Origin: an uncultured Faecalibacterium sp.
Lineage (GTDB): Bacteria > Bacillota > Clostridia > Oscillospirales > Ruminococcaceae
Assembly: GCA_934553285.1 (NCBI GenBank)
Contig: CAKTFD010000120.1
Span: forward strand, 1-5,495
Length of the DNA stretch: 5,495 nt
Direction of reading: 5' to 3'
The translations under genes were made by a program, and so were the position numbers. Of the stretch, positions 1 through 5,368 are shown piece after piece (the first letter of the stretch is position 1; the number at the start of each line of letters is the position of its first letter). The notes below the pieces were generated by a model. It did no database searches and was not told the DNA's origin. It was given only the letters and a program-made list of their open reading frames with translations.

Positions 1-2
1 GG

Positions 3-99
3 GGTGGGTGGAGTCCAGAGGTAGGGAGGGGGGACTCGGAACACCCCTCCCTGCCTCTGGCCCAGCGGAGCGTCTTTGCACGCTTGCGGCAAGCAGAAA
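3..99 (+). repeat. Hairpin-forming dispersed repeat, left copy
   Basis: Bases 3-74 match the reverse complement of the right window end (5424-5495) at 71 of 72 positions; the only difference is base 35 (C here, A in the other copy read in the same direction). Weaker, gapped similarity continues to about base 99, ending in a shared AAGCAGAAA. Inside lies a long stem: arm 15-31 (CCAGAGGTAGGGAGGGG) pairs with 44-60 with one T-G wobble at 22/53, leaving a 12-base loop. No coding sequence, transposase or T-tract is associated. It resembles a non-autonomous palindromic repeat (REP- or MITE-like), but I do not recognise a named family. Confidence 0.85.
15..60. other. 17-bp hairpin in left repeat copy
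   Basis: The two 17-base arms (15-31 and 44-60) are complementary apart from one G-T wobble, with loop 32-43. Transcripts leaving noc leftward would cross it, so it could fold in RNA and protect or attenuate a 3' end. There is no T-run after the stem on either strand, so it is not a classical intrinsic terminator. In this copy only, loop bases 32-37 (GGACTC) are also a perfect complement of 11-16 (GAGTCC), offering a competing fold. Confidence 0.7.
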
Positions 100-111
100 C
101 CTTCCCTTCCC

Positions 112-127
112 TGTTCCACATGGAACA
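112..127 (+). promoter_or_regulatory. parS-like centromere site 1
   Basis: The 16-mer TGTTCCACATGGAACA differs by one central base from the palindromic parS form TGTTCCACGTGGAACA. It lies two bases beyond the noc stop codon. Its exact reverse complement recurs at 1742-1757. parS sites recruit ParB (Spo0J) for chromosome segregation and cluster around the origin, which fits this gene neighbourhood. A parB gene is not in the window; in related genomes soj-parB commonly follow noc. Confidence 0.75.
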
Positions 128-129
128 AT

Positions 130-924
130 TCACTTCTCCGCGGCGGCGGTGGGGATGCGCACGGTATACTCGATATAGCCATCCTTCTCTTCCCGGTGGG
201 CTGTGGCGGGCACGCCGTTGTCGGTCATCAGGCGGATGGCATGGTCGATGGTATTTACAAAGATTCGCACATCCCGCACCATGGAGATCCGGTGTTTGCC
301 TTTTGGCACGGTGTTCAGCAGCTGCTCGATGTACTGGTCGGTCTGGCGGGCGTTCATCCGGCGCTTGGCGATGGTGATAAGAGCTTCGCTGCGGCGGTTC
401 TCCGGCAGGCGCAGTACCGCACGGGCATGGCGCTCGGTGAGGTTGTTGTCCAGCACAAACTGCCGCTGGTCGGCCGTAAGCTGCAGCAGCCGCAGCTTGT
501 TGGCAAAGGTGGGCTGCGCCATGCCAAGGCGCTTGGCCGCTTCTGCCTGGGTGCAGTCCCACAACACCATCACATCCCGCAGCCCCTGCGCCTGCTCAAA
601 GGGGTTCAGGTCGGCACGCTGGATATTTTCCAGCAGACCCAGGGCGGCGGTCTGGCTGTCCTCGTAGCTGCAGACGATCGCGGGGATGGTGCTCATCTTT
701 GCCAGCTGGCAGGCGCGCAGCCGCCGCTCCCCCGCTATCAGCTCGTAGCCATCCGCAGCCTTACGTACCGTGACCGGCTGCAGCAGCCCGTTTTCCCGGA
801 TGCTCTGTGCCAGCGCCGCCAGCTCCTGCGCATCAAAACTTTTCCGGGCCTGAAACGGTGATGGATGGATCTGGTCGATGGGCAGGGAAAAAAGTTTCCC
901 GGTCGATTTTTTGCGTTCAAACAT
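130..924 (-). CDS. noc: Nucleoid occlusion protein, Noc-type ParB family
   Basis: This 264-residue protein belongs to the ParB/Noc family of CTP-dependent DNA clamps. Noc binds sites around the origin and blocks division over the nucleoid. The N-terminal nucleotide-binding part has GERRLRA at 65-71 and ENIQRADLNP at 99-108. A helix-turn-helix follows at about 124-148 (TQAEAAKRLGMAQPTFANKL). Noc rather than ParB is supported by Q137, K143 and R165 at positions where ParB usually has other residues, and by the C-terminal RDVRIFVNTI / YTVRIP pattern seen in Bacillus Noc. Start: ATG at 924 follows AGGAAAGGGG with a 7-base spacer from GGGG. An in-frame extension to 1017 would run through the predicted promoter. 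The protein is shorter than Bacillus Noc (about 283) and starts close to the core domain, without an evident amphipathic helix. It is separated from rsmG by a terminator and probably has its own promoter. A generic ParB-family assignment is the alternative. Confidence 0.85.
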   Translation of the reverse strand: MFERKKSTGKLFSLPIDQIHPSPFQARKSFDAQELAALAQSIRENGLLQPVTVRKAADGYELIAGERRLRACQLAKMSTIPAIVCSYEDSQTAALGLLENIQRADLNPFEQAQGLRDVMVLWDCTQAEAAKRLGMAQPTFANKLRLLQLTADQRQFVLDNNLTERHARAVLRLPENRRSEALITIAKRRMNARQTDQYIEQLLNTVPKGKHRISMVRDVRIFVNTIDHAIRLMTDNGVPATAHREEKDGYIEYTVRIPTAAAEK

Positions 925-931
925 GATGCTT

Positions 932-941
932 CCCCTTTCCT
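932..941 (-). promoter_or_regulatory. noc ribosome binding site
   Basis: On the minus strand AGGAAAGGGG precedes ATG 924, with seven bases between GGGG and the start codon. This decides the start: the upstream in-frame candidate at 1017 has no comparable site and would place a nested palindrome and the -10 box inside the coding region. Confidence 0.7.
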
Positions 942-959
942 TGTAACGATGCGCGGTTC

Positions 960-993
960 GTTTTCCACATTTCTCCGGGAAATAGTGGAAAAC
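960..993. promoter_or_regulatory. Nested inverted repeat in noc leader, possible operator
   Basis: Outer arms GTTTTCCAC (960-968) and GTGGAAAAC (985-993) are perfectly complementary. Inner arms ATTTC (969-973) and GAAAT (979-983) continue the pairing with one bulged base (984). The inner core ATTTCTCCGGGAAAT is one inserted base away from the Bacillus Noc-binding sequence ATTTCCCGGGAAAT. The outer arms contain TTTTCCACA, a fit to the relaxed DnaA-box pattern TTWTNCACA. The element lies 36 bases upstream of the noc start codon and just downstream of the predicted noc promoter, a good place for autoregulation. An RNA hairpin is the alternative. Confidence 0.55.
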
Positions 994-1005
994 CTGCTCA
1001 GCACC

Positions 1006-1035
1006 AGTGTAGCACACAAAGAAACACCCTGCCAG
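1006..1035 (-). promoter_or_regulatory. Candidate noc promoter
   Basis: Minus-strand TACACT (1006-1011) is preceded by TGC (1012-1014), giving an extended -10. CTGGCA (1030-1035) matches the -35 consensus TTGACA at four of six positions with an 18-base spacer. The -35 lies inside the stem of the rsmG terminator. Transcription would start near base 1000, giving a leader of roughly 75 bases that contains the nested inverted repeat. Neither box is strong, so this is tentative. Confidence 0.4.
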
Positions 1036-1057
1036 AAATTTCGTTCGGCAGGGTGTT
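1013..1057 (-). terminator. Rho-independent terminator after rsmG
   Basis: On the minus strand a perfect 11-bp stem (AACACCCTGCC at 1047-1057, GGCAGGGTGTT at 1023-1033) closes a 13-base loop. It is followed by a T-rich run, TCTTTGTGTG. The stem begins 22 bases after the rsmG stop codon. It should end the mnmE-mnmG-rsmG transcript and separate it from noc. Confidence 0.75.
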
Positions 1058-1079
1058 ACAGGTTCTGTTCAATTATGCA

Positions 1080-1787
1080 TTATTTCAGCGGGCTTTTTGC
1101 AATTTTACCGCCGTTTCTGGGGTAAGCTGTCGGAGTTTGCGAAATCTTTTTGCACAGGATCAGGGTGCGGGTGTCGCCGCCCGGCAGGTGCAGGGTGCGG
1201 GTCTCGCGGTATTCGCCGCCCAGCTTTTTGATGGCCCCCCGGGCCGCGGTCAGTTCCTCTTCCCCGGAGGCACCCTTCATAGCCAGAAAGTTTCCTCCCA
1301 CCTTTACCAGCGGCAGGCAGTATTCCGCCAGCATGGGCAGCGCCGCCACCGCACGGGCAGAGGCCAGGTCGAACTGTTCCCGCCAGCCCTTGCGGGCGGC
1401 TTCCTCTGCGCGCTCCTTGGCAAACTCCACCCCGGTCAGCCCAAGCTGCCCGCAGGCGTACTTTAAAAATTCCACACGCTTGCCGGTGGGTTCCATAAGG
1501 GTCAGCTCCAGCTCCGGCTTAAAGATCTTGGTCACGATGCCCGGAAAGCCTGCCCCGGCTCCCACATCCACCATCCGCCCGGCCACCTCCGGCTGGCTGG
1601 CAAACAGCAGGCTGTCGAGAAAATGCTTGTCCTCGATGCCCTCCGGGTCGGTAATGGCAGTCAGGTTGACCTTCTGGTTGTACTCTACAAGGATCTGGGC
1701 AAAAGCATCCAGCTGGTCCAGCTGGGTGCCGGTGAGGGTGATGTTCCATGTGGAACATTTTGCCTCCAGCCGCTGTTTGTCGATCAT
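1080..1787 (-). CDS. rsmG: 16S rRNA (guanine-N7) methyltransferase RsmG
   Basis: This 235-residue protein is the S-adenosylmethionine-dependent enzyme (GidB) that methylates N7 of a conserved guanine in the 530 loop of 16S rRNA (G527 in E. coli). The family N-terminal segment YNQKVNLTAITDPEGI is at about 36-51, followed by KHFLDSL. The SAM-binding glycine loop VDVGAGAGFPG is at 73-83, the second motif LMEPTGKRVEFL at 97-108 and ASARAVA at 142-148. The basic tail PRNGGKIAKSPLK is also typical. Length is close to the Bacillus enzyme (about 239). Start ATG 1787 has AAAGGA with a 7-base spacer; a longer in-frame reading to 1892 would overlap mnmG and is unlikely. Codons for residues 10-16 (KCSTWNI) embed a parS-like site. 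It lies 76 bases after mnmG and is the last gene before the terminator. Loss of RsmG is known to give low-level streptomycin resistance in other bacteria. Confidence 0.96.
   Translation of the reverse strand: MIDKQRLEAKCSTWNITLTGTQLDQLDAFAQILVEYNQKVNLTAITDPEGIEDKHFLDSLLFASQPEVAGRMVDVGAGAGFPGIVTKIFKPELELTLMEPTGKRVEFLKYACGQLGLTGVEFAKERAEEAARKGWREQFDLASARAVAALPMLAEYCLPLVKVGGNFLAMKGASGEEELTAARGAIKKLGGEYRETRTLHLPGGDTRTLILCKKISQTPTAYPRNGGKIAKSPLK
1742..1757 (-). promoter_or_regulatory. parS-like centromere site 2, inside rsmG
   Basis: On the minus strand this reads TGTTCCACATGGAACA, identical to the site at 112-127 but in opposite orientation. It is embedded in rsmG codons for C11-S-T-W-N15. It carries the same one-base departure from the palindromic parS form. 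An exact 16-base recurrence with this resemblance is unlikely by chance. Confidence 0.75.
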
Positions 1788-1831
1788 GGCGTTATCCTTT
1801 CTGTTGGGTGTTTTCGGGCCAAATGCATGCA

Positions 1832-1861
1832 GTGCACCTCCGATCACGGAGCATCGTGCAT
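1832..1861 (-). other. Small hairpin between mnmG and rsmG
   Basis: GTGCAC (1832-1837) pairs with GTGCAT (1856-1861) using one wobble. CTCCG (1838-1842) pairs with CGGAG (1847-1851) around a 4-base loop, leaving a 4-base bulge (1852-1855). It sits in the 76-base gap just after the mnmG stop codon. No T-run follows, so it looks more like an intercistronic stem (RNA stability or processing) than a terminator. It may also be chance. Confidence 0.3.
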
Positions 1862-1863
1862 CT

Positions 1864-3738
1864 TTATTTTTGCTGTTTCCCCGCCAGCGCAATGCTCAGC
1901 TGCGCCACATCCGAGGGCGAAACGCCGGGGATGCGCCCCGCCTGCCCCAGGTTGCGGGGGCGGATGCGGGCCAGCTTTTCCCGGGCTTCCAGGGTCAGGC
2001 CGGTAAGGGCAGCATATTCAAAATCCTCGGGGATGCAGGTCTTTTCGTGCCGGGCAACATCCCGGATCATCCGGTCCTGCCGGGCAATGTAGCCTGCGTA
2101 TTTGATCTCGGTCTCCAGCCGTTCTGCCAGCATGGGGGTGATCTCCTCTCCCCAGCCGATGACCCCCGCCAGCAGCGGGTAGCTGATCTCCGGCCGGCGC
2201 AGCAGTTCCTCTGCGATGCCGCCCTCAGCGGCAGGCGCAAGGCCGGCAGCTTCCATCGCGGCGCGCAGGTCTGCGGTGCGCAGATGTGTTTCGTGCAGGC
2301 GGCGGCGCTCGACTTCCAGGATCTGCTGGGTGTGCTGGTACTTTGCCCAGCGGTCGTCCTGCACAAGGCCGTATTCCCTGCCGATGGGGGTCAGCCGCTG
2401 GTCGGCGTTATCCTGCCGCAGGGTCAGCCGGTACTCGCTGCGGCTGGTCATCATGCGGTAGGGGTCCATTACGCCTTTTGTGACCAGGTCATCCACCAGC
2501 GTGCCCAGATAGCTGGTGTGCCGGGGCAGCACCAGCTGCTCCATGCCCAGCGCGTTGCGGGCGGCGTTCAATCCCGCCAGCAGTCCCTGCGCGGCGGCTT
2601 CCTCGTAACCGGAGGTACCGTTGAACTGCCCTGCCCCGTACAGCCCACGCACCACCTTGCTTTCCAGCGTGGCTTCCAGGCTGGTGGGATCTACGCAGTC
2701 GTACTCGATGGCGTAGGCGGGGCGCATGATCTCCAGATGCTCAAAGCCCTTGATGCTGTGGTAAAAGGCGTTCTGCACATCCTCCGGCAGGCTGCTGGAA
2801 GCCCCCTGCAGATACATCTCCTCGGTGTTCTCGCCGCATGGCTCCACAAACAGCGGGTGCCGATCCTTGCCGGAAAAGCGCACTACCTTATCCTCGATGG
2901 AGGGGCAGTAGCGCGGGCCTACCCCCTCGATCATGCCGCCGTACAGCGGGCTGCGCTGGATGTTATCCAGAATGATCTTATGGGTCTCGGGGTTCGTATA
3001 GGCGATCCAGCACTCCACCTTGTTGTGCATGGGCGCATCGGTCAAAAAGCTGAACGGCTGCAGCGCGCTGTCCGGGTCACCGGGCTGGCATTCCAGCTGC
3101 GAAAAATCGATGCTGCGGCGGTGCACCCGGGCGGGGGTGCCGGTCTTGAACCGGCGCAGCGGCAGGCCCGCCGCCCGCAGGCTGTCGGTCAGGGCGTTGG
3201 CGGCATGCATCCCATCCGGGCCAGATGCATACCAGGCATCACCCACAAAGATCTTGCCGCCCAGATTGGTACCGGTAGCCAGCACCACGCACTTTGCGGT
3301 GTACTCGCCGTTGAGCTGGGTAACAACGCCCTTCACATGGCCGTTTTCGATCTCCAGCGCCACCACCTCGGCCTGATGGATGGCCAGCCCCGGGGTCTGT
3401 TCCAGGGCGTGCTTCATGTATTCGTTGTAGCGGCGGCGGTCGGTCTGCACCCGCAGCGCGTGCACCGCAGGGCCTTTGCCCCTGTTCAGCATCCGGCTCT
3501 GCAGGTAGGTGGCATCCGCTGCCAGCCCCATCACGCCGCCCAGTGCATCCACCTCCCGCACCAGCGTACCCTTGGCGGTGCCGCCGATGCTGGGGTTGCA
3601 GGGCATATTGCCGATGGCATCCAGGCTCATGGTAAAGACCGCCGTTTTTGCGCCAAGCACAGCGGCCGCGTGCGCCGCTTCGATGCCCGCATGGCCTGCG
3701 CCGATAACGATGACATCGTAATCTCCTAAGTGGTTCAT
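1864..3738 (-). CDS. mnmG: tRNA U34 carboxymethylaminomethyl-modifying enzyme, FAD subunit MnmG
   Basis: This 624-residue protein (GidA) is the FAD subunit that, with MnmE, installs the carboxymethylaminomethyl or aminomethyl group on C5 of wobble uridine 34 in the cytoplasm. The N-terminal dinucleotide fold YDVIVIGAGHAGIEA has its glycine loop at 13-18. CNPSIGGTAKG follows at 47-57, with the conserved Cys47. FKTGTP is at 197-202. RYCPSIEDK carries the second conserved cysteine, Cys278. The FAD-closing segment GAGQFNGTSGYEEAAAQG comes next, and the helical C-terminal MnmE/tRNA-binding region completes it. Length matches Bacillus MnmG (about 628). I place the start at ATG 3738, with AGAGGAA 12 bases upstream. 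A TTG at 3762 in the same frame would add eight residues but is less well placed relative to AAAGGA (16-base spacer). It follows mnmE by 66 bases, consistent with one operon and a shared complex. Confidence 0.97.
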   Translation of the reverse strand: MNHLGDYDVIVIGAGHAGIEAAHAAAVLGAKTAVFTMSLDAIGNMPCNPSIGGTAKGTLVREVDALGGVMGLAADATYLQSRMLNRGKGPAVHALRVQTDRRRYNEYMKHALEQTPGLAIHQAEVVALEIENGHVKGVVTQLNGEYTAKCVVLATGTNLGGKIFVGDAWYASGPDGMHAANALTDSLRAAGLPLRRFKTGTPARVHRRSIDFSQLECQPGDPDSALQPFSFLTDAPMHNKVECWIAYTNPETHKIILDNIQRSPLYGGMIEGVGPRYCPSIEDKVVRFSGKDRHPLFVEPCGENTEEMYLQGASSSLPEDVQNAFYHSIKGFEHLEIMRPAYAIEYDCVDPTSLEATLESKVVRGLYGAGQFNGTSGYEEAAAQGLLAGLNAARNALGMEQLVLPRHTSYLGTLVDDLVTKGVMDPYRMMTSRSEYRLTLRQDNADQRLTPIGREYGLVQDDRWAKYQHTQQILEVERRRLHETHLRTADLRAAMEAAGLAPAAEGGIAEELLRRPEISYPLLAGVIGWGEEITPMLAERLETEIKYAGYIARQDRMIRDVARHEKTCIPEDFEYAALTGLTLEAREKLARIRPRNLGQAGRIPGVSPSDVAQLSIALAGKQQK

Positions 3739-3804
3739 ATACTTTCGGGTTTCCTCTATCAAATGATTTTATCTTGTATCCTTTTCACGGGGCAGTTGCA
3801 CACA

Positions 3805-5175
3805 TTACTTTCCCACGCAGAACCGCTCGAACACCTGCTCGATGACGGCTTCCGAGGCGTTTTCGCCGGTCAGGTCACACAGTGCGTCCAGTGCATCATC
3901 CACGCAGACCGAAACGGCATCCAGCCCGAACCCGCCTGCAGCGGCGTCCATGGCCCCGGCCACGGCATCCCGGGCGCGGAGCGCGGCAGAAAGCTGCCGC
4001 TGGCCGGAAAGGCTGGCGGCGTGGGGGTCGATGCTGCCGGTGCCCAGCAGCCGCGCCACCGCAGCGGCAATGAGTTTGCGGCTCCCCTCCTCCCGGCAGC
4101 AGACCGGGAGCACCATGGCAAAATACGGGGCGATCAGCTCCGCATCAAACTGCGCGGGCTTATCCTCCTTGTTGATCAGGGCAATGGCCGGGCGGCCTGC
4201 ACAGCGCTGCGCCAGTTCCAGATCCTCCCGGCTAGGCGGTTCAGAGCCATCAAAGACGGCCAGGATCAGGCCGGCTTCTTCCAGTTTTTTCCAGCTCCGG
4301 CGGATACCCTCGGCCTCGATGGCATCCTCGGTTTCGCGCAGGCCTGCGGTGTCAAAAAGGTTCAGCCGGATATCCCCCAGCTGCACAGCCTGCTCCACCA
4401 CATCCCGGGTGGTGCCCGCCACCGGGGTAACGATGGCACGGTCGAACCCGGCCAGCAGGTTCAGCAGGGTGGATTTGCCCGCATTGGGCCGCCCCACGAT
4501 GGCGCAGTCCACGCCCTCGCGCAGCACCGCGCCTGCATCGTAATTGCGGATCAGGCTGTCCAGCTCCTCCCGCACAGCGCCCAGTACGGTGCGCAGGTGG
4601 GCAGGGTCCAGCTCCGGCACATCCTCCTCCGGAAAATCCACCCACGCGGCCAGATGGGCCTGCAGGGCGGTGAGCTGCGCCTTTTGGGCGGCGATCTTTT
4701 TTGCCAGTGCACCGCCCAGCGCTGCATTGGCCAGCGCTGCCCCCTGCCGCCCGTCTGCTGCGATCAGGTCCATAACTGCTTCTGCCTGGGTCAGGCCCAG
4801 CTTGCCGTTCAGGAATGCGCGGCGGGTGTACTCGCCGGGTGCTGCAGGCTGCGCCCCGGCTGCAAGGCAGGCTTCCACCAGGCGGCGCGCCACCGCGCTG
4901 CCGCCATGGCAGGAAAGCTCCACCACATCCTCGCCGGTGTAACTGTGCGGTGCGCGGAAAAACAGCGCAATGCCCTCGTCAAAGGCCTCTTCCCCTTCCA
5001 CGAACTGCCCAAACAGCGCCGTATAGCCCCTGGCTTCTTCAACTTTTTTTGCCGCATTGGCCGGGCGGAACACCCGGGCTGCCACAGCATAGCTCTCCGC
5101 GCCGGACAGGCGCACCACGGCAATGCCGCCTGCCCCCGGGGGCGTTGCGATGGCAGCAATGGTCGATCCCTGCAT
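3805..5175 (-). CDS. mnmE: tRNA U34 modification GTPase MnmE
   Basis: This 456-residue protein (TrmE) is the potassium-activated GTPase partner of MnmG in wobble-uridine 34 modification. The N-terminal folate-binding domain starts TIAAIATPPGAGGIAVVRLSG (5-25) and includes SYTGEDVVELSCHGG (78-92). A helical domain precedes and follows the inserted G domain. G-domain motifs are all present: P-loop GRPNAGKS 228-235, switch GTTRD 254-258, DTAG 275-278 followed by the catalytic-type LRE (Glu281), and NKED 335-338. Asn231 is the residue type used for potassium coordination in this family. The C-terminal FCVGK (452-456) is the family signature, with its conserved cysteine. Length is close to Bacillus MnmE (about 459). 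Start ATG 5175 has AAAGGA with a 7-base spacer, and the sequence begins exactly where the family does. It is the first gene of the mnmE-mnmG-rsmG transcript. Nothing is truncated or missing. Confidence 0.97.
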   Translation of the reverse strand: MQGSTIAAIATPPGAGGIAVVRLSGAESYAVAARVFRPANAAKKVEEARGYTALFGQFVEGEEAFDEGIALFFRAPHSYTGEDVVELSCHGGSAVARRLVEACLAAGAQPAAPGEYTRRAFLNGKLGLTQAEAVMDLIAADGRQGAALANAALGGALAKKIAAQKAQLTALQAHLAAWVDFPEEDVPELDPAHLRTVLGAVREELDSLIRNYDAGAVLREGVDCAIVGRPNAGKSTLLNLLAGFDRAIVTPVAGTTRDVVEQAVQLGDIRLNLFDTAGLRETEDAIEAEGIRRSWKKLEEAGLILAVFDGSEPPSREDLELAQRCAGRPAIALINKEDKPAQFDAELIAPYFAMVLPVCCREEGSRKLIAAAVARLLGTGSIDPHAASLSGQRQLSAALRARDAVAGAMDAAAGGFGLDAVSVCVDDALDALCDLTGENASEAVIEQVFERFCVGK

Positions 5176-5283
5176 AACTGGTTCCTTTCAGCGCACCGGC
5201 GTATGGCGGGTGCGGTAACTCTGGGTTCAGGTGCCGCAGCTCCCGCAGGGGCCTGCCCTGCCGGAACGCGCACTTTTTGATTT

Positions 5284-5316
5284 TACAGTTTATTTTACCA
5301 CGTTTTTGCGCAAAAA
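5284..5316 (-). promoter_or_regulatory. Candidate mnmE operon promoter with palindrome
   Basis: Minus-strand TAAAAT (5292-5297) preceded by TGG (5298-5300) forms an extended -10 box. There is no good -35 at 17 bases, as expected for extended -10 promoters. The spacer and -35-proximal area hold a perfect 14-bp palindrome TTTTTGCGCAAAAA (5303-5316), where a repressor would overlap polymerase. Transcription would begin near 5285, giving a leader of about 110 bases. Confidence 0.5.
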
Positions 5317-5334
5317 GATACACCCGCCGCCCTG

Positions 5335-5368
5335 TTTTTCCACATCTTCCAAAATGTTTGTGGAAAAA
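5335..5368. promoter_or_regulatory. TTTTCCACA inverted element upstream of mnmE
   Basis: TTTTTCCACA (5335-5344) and TGTGGAAAAA (5359-5368) are perfect inverted arms around a 14-base centre. Each arm contains TTTTCCACA, which fits the relaxed DnaA-box pattern TTWTNCACA. The half-site spacing is identical to the element at 960-993: TTTTCCACAT begins 24 bases before GTGGAAAA in both. It lies about 40-70 bases upstream of the predicted mnmE promoter -10. It could be a DnaA-box pair near the origin or an operator for another dimeric regulator. Confidence 0.55.

Noticed and set aside
15..60. Terminal hairpin as intrinsic terminator of noc
   Set aside because: The stem is long but no T-run follows on either strand, and the same sequence occurs at the other end where no gene ends.
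76..861. 261-codon open frame on the plus strand, opposite noc
   Set aside because: It mirrors the noc coding sequence and has no domain or convincing ribosome binding site.
925..1017. N-terminal extension of noc
   Set aside because: The extension reads through the nested palindrome and candidate -10, is not amphipathic, and lacks a ribosome binding site; ATG 924 has a strong one.
1148..1156. TTTTGCACA as another DnaA box
   Set aside because: A single relaxed match inside rsmG codons, unpaired and without the arrangement of the other two elements; likely chance.
1788..1892. N-terminal extension of rsmG overlapping mnmG
   Set aside because: The extra residues do not fit the family, and ATG 1787 has AAAGGA at ideal spacing.
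1976..1989. TTTTCCCGGGCTTC in mnmG as a Noc-binding site
   Set aside because: Only the left half and centre match the palindrome; the right half does not.
1150..3729. 859-codon open frame on the plus strand, opposite rsmG and mnmG
   Set aside because: It is antisense to two clearly identified conserved genes. Long antisense frames are expected with GC-rich third positions, and the translation resembles no family.
3730..5280. 516-codon open frame on the plus strand, opposite mnmE
   Set aside because: Antisense shadow of mnmE with low-complexity, His/Gly/Gln-rich translation and no recognisable domain.
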